NCBI RefSeq assembly: GCF_019884785.1
Contig: NZ_CP082326.1
Span: forward strand, 186,001 to 250,000
Direction: 5' to 3'
Length of the DNA stretch: 64,000 nt
From: Crassaminicella profunda
GTDB lineage: Bacteria; Bacillota; Clostridia; Peptostreptococcales; Thermotaleaceae
Of this stretch, positions 9,213-17,219 are shown piece after piece. The notes below the pieces were generated by a model that saw only the letters and a program-made list of their open reading frames with translations, ran no database searches and was not told the DNA's origin. The position numbers were made by a program, and so were the translations under genes. Every line of letters begins with the position of its first letter. Positions within the stretch are counted from its first letter, which is position 1.

Positions 9213-9908
9213 TTATAAATTTATAAGAGAAAATATATTAATCAGTAAAGGGGCTAATAAAACTGTTATGACACCTGTTAGAGCAATGGAAAGACTGCTC
9301 ATAGCCCCTTCCGTTTCTCCCATTTCCAAAGCTTTAGAGGTTCCGACAGCATGAGAAGATGTTCCAATGGCAATGCCTTTTGCTACACTGTGATGGATTT
9401 TAAAAGTTTTGCATATAAGAGGTGCAATAACTGCACCAATAATTCCAGTTATAATAATGGCAATGACAGCAATCGGAGTTAATCCTCCTAAACTTTCTGA
9501 TACAGCTATACCAATAGGCGTTGTAATTGATTTAGGGATTAAAGAAAGTTTAAGACGATGTTCTAAATCAAATAATTTTGATAATAAAGCAACAGCAGTA
9601 ATAGAAGTAATGACTCCAGTAGTAATGCCAATGATAATAGCTTTCATATGACTTTTTAAAGCTGGAAGCTGTTTATACATAGGAATAGCTAATACCACTG
9701 TAGCAGGTCCTAAAAAGAAAGAAATCAATTTGCCACCGTTATTGTAAATTTCCAGTGGAATATTAAAACGTAATAAAATTACAACGATAATCGAGATACT
9801 TATGAGTATAGGATTTAAAATAGCCAGCTTTGTTTTTTTATAAATATATAGTCCAATGTTGAATGCTAATAATGAAATGATTATTCCAAACAAGGGGTTA
9901 CTTAACAT
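9213..9908 (-). CDS. lrgB: LrgB-family membrane protein (antiholin-like / pyruvate transport partner)
   Basis: A 231-residue membrane protein with the LrgB signatures FFLGPATVVLAIPMYKQL, SKSITTPIGIAVSESLGG and GTSSHAVGTSKALEMGETEGAMSSL. The start at 9908 (MLSNPLFG) has AAAGGA just upstream; a longer frame to 10094 merely runs through lrgA in another frame and is not used. LrgAB/CidAB pairs are linked to control of murein hydrolase activity and, in several Bacillota, to pyruvate transport (PftAB). It starts six bases after the end of lrgA, so the two are one transcript. Confidence 0.93.
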   Translation of the reverse strand: MLSNPLFGIIISLLAFNIGLYIYKKTKLAILNPILISISIIVVILLRFNIPLEIYNNGGKLISFFLGPATVVLAIPMYKQLPALKSHMKAIIIGITTGVITSITAVALLSKLFDLEHRLKLSLIPKSITTPIGIAVSESLGGLTPIAVIAIIITGIIGAVIAPLICKTFKIHHSVAKGIAIGTSSHAVGTSKALEMGETEGAMSSLSIALTGVITVLLAPLLINIFSLINL

Positions 9909-9913
9909 ATATA

Positions 9914-10255
9914 TCAGTCCTTTACAAATTTTTGTACAATCAGTCCTGTTACACCCATTACAATAATGGTACTTAAAAGAATAATAATAGAAAGAGGCAG
10001 CCAGTTTGCCTTTAGAAGATCTAAAGAAGCAATGAGTGCCACTCCAGAAGGAATGAAGAAAAAAGCCAAATGTTTTAAAAAGAATTCTCCACATTCTTCA
10101 ACCCAATCTAGTTTAATGACTTTTAGTGATAATAAGCCAAAGAGAATGAACATGCCTAAGATGCTTCCCGGAATAGGAATGTTTGATATTTGATGAAGAT
10201 ATTCTCCTAATTGCCAAATACATATAATGAGTAATAGCTGTATAAATTTTTTCAT
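9914..10255 (-). CDS. lrgA: LrgA/CidA-family membrane protein
   Basis: A 113-residue protein with four hydrophobic helices and the family motif ISNIPIPGSILGMFILF, followed by WVEECGEFFLKHLAFFFIPSGVALI. GAGGTG precedes the ATG at 10255. It is the small partner of LrgB, encoded immediately downstream. No LytTR/LytS-type regulator pair is next to it, unlike the Staphylococcus and Bacillus arrangement, so its control cannot be inferred beyond the hairpin in its leader. Confidence 0.92.
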   Translation of the reverse strand: MKKFIQLLLIICIWQLGEYLHQISNIPIPGSILGMFILFGLLSLKVIKLDWVEECGEFFLKHLAFFFIPSGVALIASLDLLKANWLPLSIIILLSTIIVMGVTGLIVQKFVKD

Positions 10256-10587
10256 GTTTCACCTCGAATTATTTATAGAATTAGTAAAATAGAAAGGTGT
10301 CTGCAAACGAACAGGCACCATAAGGTTTACAATGAATTATTTTTTATAAAGATAAAATATTTTATGAACTATTATACAAGGCAAGTTCAGATAAAGCAAA
10401 TATAAAAAAAACGTTATATTAGGAAGAGTAGGACAATGATACGAAAATATATGACAAATAATAAAGAATGCAGCGGATTACTAGTAAAACAATTCAAAAA
10501 GTGGAAATGAAAATATTTATTGTAGAGAAGGAAATTTTGTTAAAGAGATAGAAAGCTACTAAGAAAAAATGTAAAGGAGGTTTTTTT
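10256..10587. other. 332-base divergent intergenic region between lrgA and the macrodomain gene
   Basis: No convincing gene. It holds a short stem at 10296-10319 (GGTGTCTG with CAGGCACC) in the probable 5' leader of lrgA, and an AT-rich inverted repeat AATATAA/TTATATT near 10398-10420. I see no clear consensus promoter in either direction. Confidence 0.5.
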
Positions 10588-11121
10588 ATGTATCTATATA
10601 AAAATACCAATATATCTATCTTACAAGGAGATATAACAAAACTAAAAGTAGATGCTATTGTCAATGCTGCTAATAGCACCCTTTTAGGGGGTGGGGGAGT
10701 TGATGGAGCAATACATAGAGCAGGAGGTAGAATGATTTTAGAAGAGTGTAGAAAAATAGGGGGATGTCCAACAGGGGAAGCAAGAATTACTACTGCTGGA
10801 GAATTGCCAAGTAAATATGTAATTCATACGGTAGGACCTATTTATAGGGGTGGAAAGAATAATGAAGCTAGGCTACTATATAATGCATATTTTAATTCTT
10901 TAAAACTTGTAGTAGAAAATAAAATAAAAACCATTGCCTTTCCTGCTATTTCTACAGGGGTGTATCATTATCCAAAGGATGAAGCATCAGATATTGCTAT
11001 AAAAGCAGTTATGGATTTTATAGAAGAATATGACCAATTAGATAGAGTGATTTTTGTATTGTTCTCTAAAGGAGATTTTGAGCTTTATGAGAAAAAAATA
11101 AAAGGAATTTTTAGAAGATAA
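10588..11121 (+). CDS. Macrodomain protein (ADP-ribose / O-acetyl-ADP-ribose hydrolase type)
   Basis: A 177-residue single-domain protein of the YmdB/MacroD type. LQGDITKLKVDAIVNAANSTL and the glycine-rich LGGGGVDGAIHRAGG form the ADP-ribose pocket, followed by HTVGPIYRGG and AFPAISTGVYHYP at the distal-ribose and phosphate loop. Such proteins hydrolyse O-acetyl-ADP-ribose or remove ADP-ribose from proteins. AAAGGAGG sits before the ATG. A sirtuin, which makes O-acetyl-ADP-ribose, is encoded 0.74 kb downstream on the same strand, with an isochorismatase-family gene between them in opposite orientation. Confidence 0.93.
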   Translation: MYLYKNTNISILQGDITKLKVDAIVNAANSTLLGGGGVDGAIHRAGGRMILEECRKIGGCPTGEARITTAGELPSKYVIHTVGPIYRGGKNNEARLLYNAYFNSLKLVVENKIKTIAFPAISTGVYHYPKDEASDIAIKAVMDFIEEYDQLDRVIFVLFSKGDFELYEKKIKGIFRR

Positions 11122-11148
11122 AAGCAAGTCAAAAGGATGACTTGCTTT
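11121..11148. terminator. Bidirectional terminator between convergent genes
   Basis: AAAGCAAGTC (11121-11130) pairs with GACTTGCTTT (11139-11148), with A-rich and T-rich flanks. It overlaps the stop codons of both convergent genes. Confidence 0.88.
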
Positions 11149-11686
11149 ATTTCACTAATTTAGAGATAGTTTTAAAGGTTTCATTACCTGCATATCGACA
11201 TAATTCAAAAAGAATAGATTCATAGGTTGAGATGACTGCACCTTCTTTTTTCATTCTTTCAATAGCTATTTTTTTGTCATTTTCTTTTCTTGAAGAAATA
11301 CAATCTTCTATTACAATAGGCATATATCCGTTGTCTATTAGATCAATTACGGTTTGAAGAACACAGATATGTGATTCAATTCCAGCAATGATAATCCATT
11401 CTTTATTCATATAATCAATCTTTTCTTGTAAGGTAGGTTCATCATAGCAGCTAAAAGACATTTTTTCTATAATTTCGAAATTTTCCAGAACTCCCATGAT
11501 TTCATCTACAGTAGACCCTAATCCTTTAGTATATTGTTCAGACACTATAAAGGGAATATCTAAACCGTTTAAGCCTTCAATAAGAATTGCTAGATTTTTT
11601 GATAGTTCTTTATTTTGCATATGAGGAAGAAGACGTTTTTGAACATCAATAATCATAGCGGTTGTATTTTCTTTTAAGATTCTCAT
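11147..11686 (-). CDS. Isochorismatase-family cysteine hydrolase (YcaC-like)
   Basis: A 179-residue protein with the apparent catalytic triad of the superfamily: Asp in AMIIDVQKRL, Lys in SEQYTKGLG and Cys in GIESHICVLQ. The EQYxKGLG and GIESHICV forms match YcaC-like hydrolases better than true nicotinamidases, whose Cys motif is different. The substrate is unknown, probably a small amide. The start at 11686 (MRILKEN) has a good ATAGGAGTG site; an upstream ATG at 11728 with AGAAGGA is an alternative adding 14 residues. It is flanked by a macrodomain gene and a sirtuin gene, both tied to NAD chemistry. Confidence 0.85.
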   Translation of the reverse strand: MRILKENTTAMIIDVQKRLLPHMQNKELSKNLAILIEGLNGLDIPFIVSEQYTKGLGSTVDEIMGVLENFEIIEKMSFSCYDEPTLQEKIDYMNKEWIIIAGIESHICVLQTVIDLIDNGYMPIVIEDCISSRKENDKKIAIERMKKEGAVISTYESILFELCRYAGNETFKTISKLVK

Positions 11687-11857
11687 TGGGAACACTCCTA
11701 TCTTTGTTTTTTTTGTTATATTCTCCATTAGTTTACAATTTCCTTCTAATTATTTACACATAGTAATTATTTAGTAAGTATTGTATAATAATATTGAAAA
11801 AACTTAAGTAGAGTAACAATAGTATTGGGAATATGTATGTTTATTGGGGGTGATGTT

Positions 11858-12589
11858 TTGAACATTGAAAAATTAAAATCAATGATTGATGAGAGTAATA
11901 ATATTGTTTTCTTTGGAGGGGCAGGTACATCTACAGAAAGTAATATACCTGATTTTAGAACAGCAGATACGGGACTATATAGTAATACGGGACAACAATA
12001 TCCACCAGAGACTATGCTTAGTCACAGCTTTTTTATGAAGCATACGAAAGAATTTTATCAATTTTACAAAGAAAAAATGATTTATCAAGAAGCAAAACCT
12101 AATTTAGCTCATTTAGCTCTAGCAAAGCTCGAAAAACAAGGTAAATTAAAAGCTATAATCACTCAAAATATTGATGGATTACATCAAATGGCAGGAAGTA
12201 AAAATGTTTTAGAGCTTCATGGATCTGTCCACAGAAATTATTGCATGAAGTGTAGAGAAAAGTATTTTTTAGATGACGTAGTGGGAAGTGAGAAAACAGT
12301 TCCAACGTGTAAAAAATGTGGAGGGACTATAAAACCTGATGTAGTTTTATATGAAGAGGGACTCGATCAAGATACTATTCAAAAATCTGTAGAATATATA
12401 GCCAATGCAGATGTATTGATTGTAGGAGGAACATCCCTTGTGGTATATCCTGCAGCAGGATTAATTGAATATTATAGAGGGAAAAAATTAATACTTATTA
12501 ACAAAAGTACTACCCCATATGATCATGCTGCTAATTTAGTGATTCAGGATAGTATTGGAAAAGTATTAGGTAGTGTTGTAGGTGAGTGA
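11858..12589 (+). CDS. cobB: NAD-dependent protein deacylase (sirtuin, CobB/SrtN type)
   Basis: A 243-residue sirtuin with FGGAGTSTESNIPDFR (NAD-binding loop), TQNIDGLHQMAG, the catalytic His in LELHGSVHRNYC, a zinc ribbon of two Cys pairs (CMKC and CKKC), KPDVVLYEE and VGGTSLVVYPAAGL. It removes acyl groups from lysines, consuming NAD and releasing nicotinamide and O-acyl-ADP-ribose. I choose the TTG at 11858 (MNIEKLKS) because GGGGGTGATG sits upstream of it; an ATG at 11825 would add 11 residues not typical of the family. Its stop overlaps the terminator stem. Confidence 0.93.
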   Translation: MNIEKLKSMIDESNNIVFFGGAGTSTESNIPDFRTADTGLYSNTGQQYPPETMLSHSFFMKHTKEFYQFYKEKMIYQEAKPNLAHLALAKLEKQGKLKAIITQNIDGLHQMAGSKNVLELHGSVHRNYCMKCREKYFLDDVVGSEKTVPTCKKCGGTIKPDVVLYEEGLDQDTIQKSVEYIANADVLIVGGTSLVVYPAAGLIEYYRGKKLILINKSTTPYDHAANLVIQDSIGKVLGSVVGE

Positions 12590-12608
12590 TGAATGCTCAC
12601 CTTTTTTA
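12580..12608 (+). terminator. Terminator after the sirtuin gene
   Basis: AGGTGAG (12580-12586) pairs with CTCACCT (12596-12602), followed by TTTTTATT. The left arm covers the last sirtuin codons. Confidence 0.85.
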
Positions 12609-12740
12609 TTTATATAAGAAAGTTTGAAAAATATTTAGAATTTTTATTTTAATTAAACAAGAGATAAAACAGATAATCAAACATGAAATTAAATGATCGA
12701 GTGATACACTGTAAATAATCAAACGAAGGAGGAGTTTTAT

Positions 12741-14198
12741 ATGGCAAATGAAAGACTAGAAAATGCAAAAAAACCAAGTTTTGCAGGTGCACTTTTTGTT
12801 ATGTTATTCTTATGTGTTGCTATGAGTGCTCAGATTTTTGTATTTGATGAACCTTATGTTACACATATTACCTTGTTATTGGCTACTGCTGTAGCTGCAG
12901 TTGTTGCTATGAAGTCTGGTTTTACATGGGATGAGATTCAAGAAGGAATTTTATATGGATGTCAGATTGCCATGCTTGCTATGCTCATATTGATGCTTGT
13001 AGGGGTCTTGATTGCAACATGGATTCCAGCAGGTACAATACCAACATTGATTTATTATGGACTAAAGGTTATTTCACCATCTGTATTTTTATTTACTGTT
13101 TGCTTAGTATGTGCTGTTGCATCTTTAGCAACTGGAAGCTCATGGACTACAGGGGCAACTTTTGGAGTTGCATTTATGGGGATTGGTTATGGACTAGGGA
13201 TCCCTGCACCACTTACAGCAGGAGCAATTATTTCAGGAGCTATATTTGGAGATAAAATGTCTCCCTTATCAGATTCAACAAATCTTGCAGCAGGGGTAGC
13301 AGAGGCAGATCTTTTTGATCATATAAAAAATATGCTTTATACGACAGTACCAGCACTCATTATATCTCTTGTGATTTATTTAATATTGGGAATGAAATAT
13401 GCAGGAGGAAATATTGATACAAGCCAAATACAAGGAATTTTGGATGGAATTAGTAAGAACTATTATATTAGCCCTATTACGTTGATTCCAGCTGTTGTAA
13501 CGATTGTTCTAGCTGTTAAGAGAGTTGGTGGTCTTGCAGTTATGGTAATTGCATCATTTTTAGGAATGATCTTTGCTACAGTGCTTCAAGGATATAGTAT
13601 TGCAGAAATGTTTAACTTTATGAATTATGGATTTGTTTCTAAAACAGGGATTGAAGCTGTTGATAAATTACTTAGCCGTGGTGGTATGCAAAGTATGATG
13701 TGGACCATATCTCTTGGTTTTGTAGCTTTAAGTTTAGGTGGATTATTAGAAAAAACAAGAATGCTTGAAGTTTTACTAGAAAGAATGTCAAAATTCGTAA
13801 GTACTGCAAGGGGAGTAATTATTACCCATATATTTGCAAGTATTGCGGTAAACTTATTTTCAGCGAGTCAGTATATGGCCCTTATTATTCCTGGGAGGAT
13901 GCTCGTACCAGCGTATAAAAGATTAAAGTTATTACCTCAAATGTGTTCAAGAGTATGTGAAGATTCGGCTACGGTAACTTCACCCCTTGTTCCATGGGGA
14001 CTATGTGGTGTGTATTTTGCAGGGGTGTTAGGTGTTGAAACAGTACAATACTTACCATATGTATTTTTAGCCTATTTAGTACCAATTATAGCAATGATCT
14101 ATGCAGTTATAGGAAAATTTATTTTTAAAGAAGGAGACAAGCCATCTGTAAAAACATATAATGATGGAGATGCAAAAGCAGTAGATGAAATAGCTTAA
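12741..14198 (+). CDS. nhaC: NhaC-family Na+/H+ antiporter or metabolite antiporter
   Basis: A 485-residue membrane protein with about 11-12 helices and NhaC motifs: LVGVLIATWIPAGTIPTLIYYG, ATGSSWTTGATFGVAFMGIG, AGAIISGAIFGDKMSPLSDSTNLAAGVA and EDSATVTSPLVPWGLCGVYFA. Members exchange sodium for protons, and some (MleN) couple this to malate/lactate exchange. The ATG at 12741 has AAGGAGGAG. An amidohydrolase, a BTAD regulator and a second amidohydrolase follow on the same strand, so it may move a substrate or product of those enzymes rather than serve general pH control; that is inference. Confidence 0.9.
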   Translation: MANERLENAKKPSFAGALFVMLFLCVAMSAQIFVFDEPYVTHITLLLATAVAAVVAMKSGFTWDEIQEGILYGCQIAMLAMLILMLVGVLIATWIPAGTIPTLIYYGLKVISPSVFLFTVCLVCAVASLATGSSWTTGATFGVAFMGIGYGLGIPAPLTAGAIISGAIFGDKMSPLSDSTNLAAGVAEADLFDHIKNMLYTTVPALIISLVIYLILGMKYAGGNIDTSQIQGILDGISKNYYISPITLIPAVVTIVLAVKRVGGLAVMVIASFLGMIFATVLQGYSIAEMFNFMNYGFVSKTGIEAVDKLLSRGGMQSMMWTISLGFVALSLGGLLEKTRMLEVLLERMSKFVSTARGVIITHIFASIAVNLFSASQYMALIIPGRMLVPAYKRLKLLPQMCSRVCEDSATVTSPLVPWGLCGVYFAGVLGVETVQYLPYVFLAYLVPIIAMIYAVIGKFIFKEGDKPSVKTYNDGDAKAVDEIA

Positions 14199-14249
14199 AA
14201 TAGATTTTGTAGAAGGTCACCAATGTCATTGAATTATAAAAAATAGATG

Positions 14250-14319
14250 CAAAGCTTTTCCCTATACATGTATAGGGGGCTTTGACATCTTTTCAAAAGG
14301 TTTTGAAGATATGTCAAAG
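14250..14319 (+). promoter_or_regulatory. Two mutually exclusive hairpins upstream of the amidohydrolase gene
   Basis: Stem 1 pairs CAAAGC (14250-14255) with GCTTTG (14279-14284) around an inner CCCTATACATGTATAGGG. Stem 2 pairs CTTTGACAT (14280-14288) with ATGTCAAAG (14311-14319). The CTTTG segment is shared, so only one stem can form fully. The position, after nhaC and nine bases before the ribosome site of the next gene, fits an attenuator or a processing site. Confidence 0.55.
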
Positions 14320-14340
14320 TCTACATGAAGGAGGATGCAT

Positions 14341-15870
14341 ATGAAAGCAGTGGATTTGTTGCTTTATGGTGGAATGATTATTACAATGGATCAAAATAAT
14401 TCTTTTAAAAACTGGGTTGCTATTCGAGATGGAAAAATTGTAGATATTGGCATAAATGATGGTTATGAAAAATATCTAAAAGATGTAGTAGATGCTATAT
14501 TTTTAAATGGAAAGACAGTAATTCCAGGTTTCTATGATAGTCATGTACACCTTGTACAAACAGGATTAAATACATTAGGAATTGATTTAAGTAAAGCAGA
14601 GACTATAAAAGATGTATTAGACCTTGTAAAGGAAAAAGCAGAAGTTACACCAGAAGGAGAATTGATTAGTGCAGTTCAGTTTGATGAATCAAAGGTTCGT
14701 GAAAAGAGAATGCCTACAAGATATGAATTAGATGAATGTGCACCAAACAATCCTGTTTGGATTAATCGTATTGAATATCATACAAGTATTATCAATTCAA
14801 TGGCATTCCACATACTAAAAATACCATTTTATATAGAAGGAATTCAAAGAAATGAAAAAAATCTTCCAAATGGATGCTTGACAGGGAAAGCAAGTGCTTT
14901 AGTGAGAAACAGGATATTAGATAGCTTTTCAGAGAAAAAAAGATTAGAAGTGATCAATAAATCTATGAAAATGGCTATTGAACAAGGCATTACATCTCTA
15001 AATGCCATGGAAGGCGGATTTTCCTTTCATAATAAAGATGCTGAAATTGTATTGAAAAATAAAAATACATTCCCTATTGATGTGGCCATGTTTTATCAGA
15101 CTGTAAATGTACAGAAGGTTTTAGAGAGTGGTCTTAATCGAATTGGAGGAGGAATTTTTCTAGATGGGACATTAGGATCAAGAACTGCAGCCATTAGTAA
15201 AAGCTATGAAGATGATGAGGAATCTTTTGGAGAACTGTATTATACACAAGAAGAGATTGATGAATTTATTTTAAAGGCATCTAAGAATGATTTACAGATT
15301 TCTGTTCATGCTATTGGTAATCGAGCTATTGATCAGATTATAAAATCTTATGAAGTGATTCAGAAGAAAAAAGGAGAAAATCATACGAGAAATCGTATTG
15401 AACATTTTGTTTTTCCAACGGATGAACAAATTAAAAAATGTTCAGAACTTGGTATTATCCTTTCTATGACACCAACCTATGAATATTTTTGGGGTGGAGA
15501 TGGTGGCATGTACGAAAAACGATTGGGTAAAAATAGGAAACAGCAAACTAATCCTATAAAAAAGAGTATTGAAAATGGCATGATTGTATTAGGAAGTTCG
15601 GATAGTGATATTACCCCTATATCTCCAGTACTAGGAATACATAGTGCGGTAAATTGTTGTAATGTAGAAGTTGTAGATGCCCTTAAAATGTATACGGTAA
15701 ATGGAGCTTATGGTGTATTTGAAGAAAATAAAAAAGGAAGCATTGAAATTGGTAAATTGGGAGACTTAGTGGTTTTAGATGAAAATCCATTAACGGTTGA
15801 AAAAAATAAAATAAAAGATATAAAAGTAATGATGACAGTTAAAGAAGGGAATATTTTGCATATAGGATAG
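14341..15870 (+). CDS. Amidohydrolase family 3 protein (YtcJ-like), first copy
   Basis: A 509-residue metal-dependent hydrolase of the amidohydrolase_3 (YtcJ/exoenzyme regulatory AepA) type: an N-terminal beta-sandwich with KTVIPGFYDSHVHLVQTG supplying the HxH metal ligands, FLDGTLGSRTAAI, HAIGNRAIDQII, RIEHFVFPTDEQI and a late GSSDSDITPISP with the conserved Asp region. Family members cleave amide or cyclic amide bonds; the substrate is unknown. AAGGAGG ends right before an ATG at 14335, which is too close, so the ATG six bases further at 14341 is chosen. It resembles the second amidohydrolase at 17220 in every motif. Confidence 0.88.
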   Translation: MKAVDLLLYGGMIITMDQNNSFKNWVAIRDGKIVDIGINDGYEKYLKDVVDAIFLNGKTVIPGFYDSHVHLVQTGLNTLGIDLSKAETIKDVLDLVKEKAEVTPEGELISAVQFDESKVREKRMPTRYELDECAPNNPVWINRIEYHTSIINSMAFHILKIPFYIEGIQRNEKNLPNGCLTGKASALVRNRILDSFSEKKRLEVINKSMKMAIEQGITSLNAMEGGFSFHNKDAEIVLKNKNTFPIDVAMFYQTVNVQKVLESGLNRIGGGIFLDGTLGSRTAAISKSYEDDEESFGELYYTQEEIDEFILKASKNDLQISVHAIGNRAIDQIIKSYEVIQKKKGENHTRNRIEHFVFPTDEQIKKCSELGIILSMTPTYEYFWGGDGGMYEKRLGKNRKQQTNPIKKSIENGMIVLGSSDSDITPISPVLGIHSAVNCCNVEVVDALKMYTVNGAYGVFEENKKGSIEIGKLGDLVVLDENPLTVEKNKIKDIKVMMTVKEGNILHIG

Positions 15871-15880
15871 GGGTGAGTGG

Positions 15881-17197
15881 ATGGATAAATTAGAAATACA
15901 TTTGTTCGGTGAAGTGCAGGTGTTTTGGAATGAGAAAAATATTACGGAAAATTTAAGTAGTAAAGCAATTGCCATATTATGTGTTTTATCTATTGCTCCT
16001 GAAAAATCCTATAGCAGAGACAAATTGATTAATTATTTTTGGGAATCAAGTAAGAATGATGCTGCAAAGTATAATCTCAGGTATACCTTATGGAGTATGA
16101 GAAAAATATTAAAAACAGATGAAGAAAATACTGAAAGCATCATTATTAATATAAAGGATAAATGCAAAATCAATCCTAAAGTAGAAGTAATTACAGATGT
16201 TTATGAAATAAACCATCTATTGGAATCGTTAAATGAGAAAAATAAAGAAGGATATATTGAAAAATTAGAGATGGCAAGAAAAATCCTTAGTGGAGAGTTT
16301 ATGGAAAGGGTATTTTTAAAAAGTTGTCATGAATTTAATGACTGGATTTTTTATATGAGAGAAAAATTTCAACGATCCTATCTAAAGGTACTTCATCAGT
16401 TATCTCAAGCCTATATCATGGGAAAAAACTATTTGAAAAGTATTGAAATACTAGAAGGAATGTTAAGACTTAATCCATTACAAGAGGAATTATATGTTGA
16501 GATCATTGAAGTATATCTAAAAATGGGTAATCGAAAAGAAGCTCTTTTACAATATGAAAAATGTTGTGATATTTTAAGGGATGAATTAAATGTTTCTCCT
16601 ATGGAAAGCACAAAGGAAATATATGAAAAGATCATTGATTGTGAGAAGACAAGTTATTACATAAAAGAATTTGAAATAAAAATAAATAGAAATGAGCATG
16701 TAAGAATATTATTTACAGAAAAAGAAAATTTTGAAAGCCTCAAGGAAAAACTTTTTTATGATGAGGAACATTTGTATACCAAATGCTATCCTATCAAAGG
16801 AGTAGATTACTATTGGATGAGTGAATTAGTAGAAGAGATTTTAAATAAAAAAGAAATCTGTGATTTAAATAATATGCCTGAAATGATTGGAGAGAATTTA
16901 AGTGTGATTCAAATAGAACTATTTTCTATGAATCATTCATATCCAATAATTAAATCTAGCAGAGAAGGTGAAAGAGTAAGAATTTTTTCGGCCATGAATC
17001 ATTTGTTAAAGGGTCTTAACAAAAGAACCATTATATTCATAGAAAATTTTCAGTGGATAGATGATGTATCCTTTGAGTTTTTTAAATACTTTGTATTGAA
17101 ATGTAAGAATTTTAAAGGACTTTTTGTATTATCAGGAAATTACAAAGATAAAAGATTTGAAGAACTAGAAAAATTCATAACTATAGAAAAAATGTAA
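15881..17197 (+). CDS. SARP/BTAD-type transcriptional regulator with degenerate C-terminal ATPase-like region
   Basis: A 438-residue protein. Residues 1-90 are a winged-helix OmpR-like DNA-binding domain (LEIHLFGEVQVFWNEKNIT, SYSRDKLINYFWE, AKYNLRYTLWSMRKIL). Residues about 95-250 are a TPR-like bacterial transcriptional activator domain (LRLNPLQEELYVEIIEVYLK, ALLQYEKCCDILRDELNVSP). The rest holds a Walker-B-like TIIFIENFQWIDDVSFEFF, as in the AAA domains of large activators, but I find no Walker A loop and the protein stops about 40 residues later. It lies 10 bases after one amidohydrolase gene and 22 before another, so it probably regulates them. Confidence 0.82.
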   Translation: MDKLEIHLFGEVQVFWNEKNITENLSSKAIAILCVLSIAPEKSYSRDKLINYFWESSKNDAAKYNLRYTLWSMRKILKTDEENTESIIINIKDKCKINPKVEVITDVYEINHLLESLNEKNKEGYIEKLEMARKILSGEFMERVFLKSCHEFNDWIFYMREKFQRSYLKVLHQLSQAYIMGKNYLKSIEILEGMLRLNPLQEELYVEIIEVYLKMGNRKEALLQYEKCCDILRDELNVSPMESTKEIYEKIIDCEKTSYYIKEFEIKINRNEHVRILFTEKENFESLKEKLFYDEEHLYTKCYPIKGVDYYWMSELVEEILNKKEICDLNNMPEMIGENLSVIQIELFSMNHSYPIIKSSREGERVRIFSAMNHLLKGLNKRTIIFIENFQWIDDVSFEFFKYFVLKCKNFKGLFVLSGNYKDKRFEELEKFITIEKM

Positions 17198-17219
17198 AAA
17201 GGTTAAAGGGGGAAGTGTG

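Noticed and set aside
10436-10510. 24-residue Lys-rich peptide frame upstream of the macrodomain gene
   Set aside because: Only a weak AGGAAG-type ribosome site, no similarity, and such short frames are expected by chance in AT-rich sequence.
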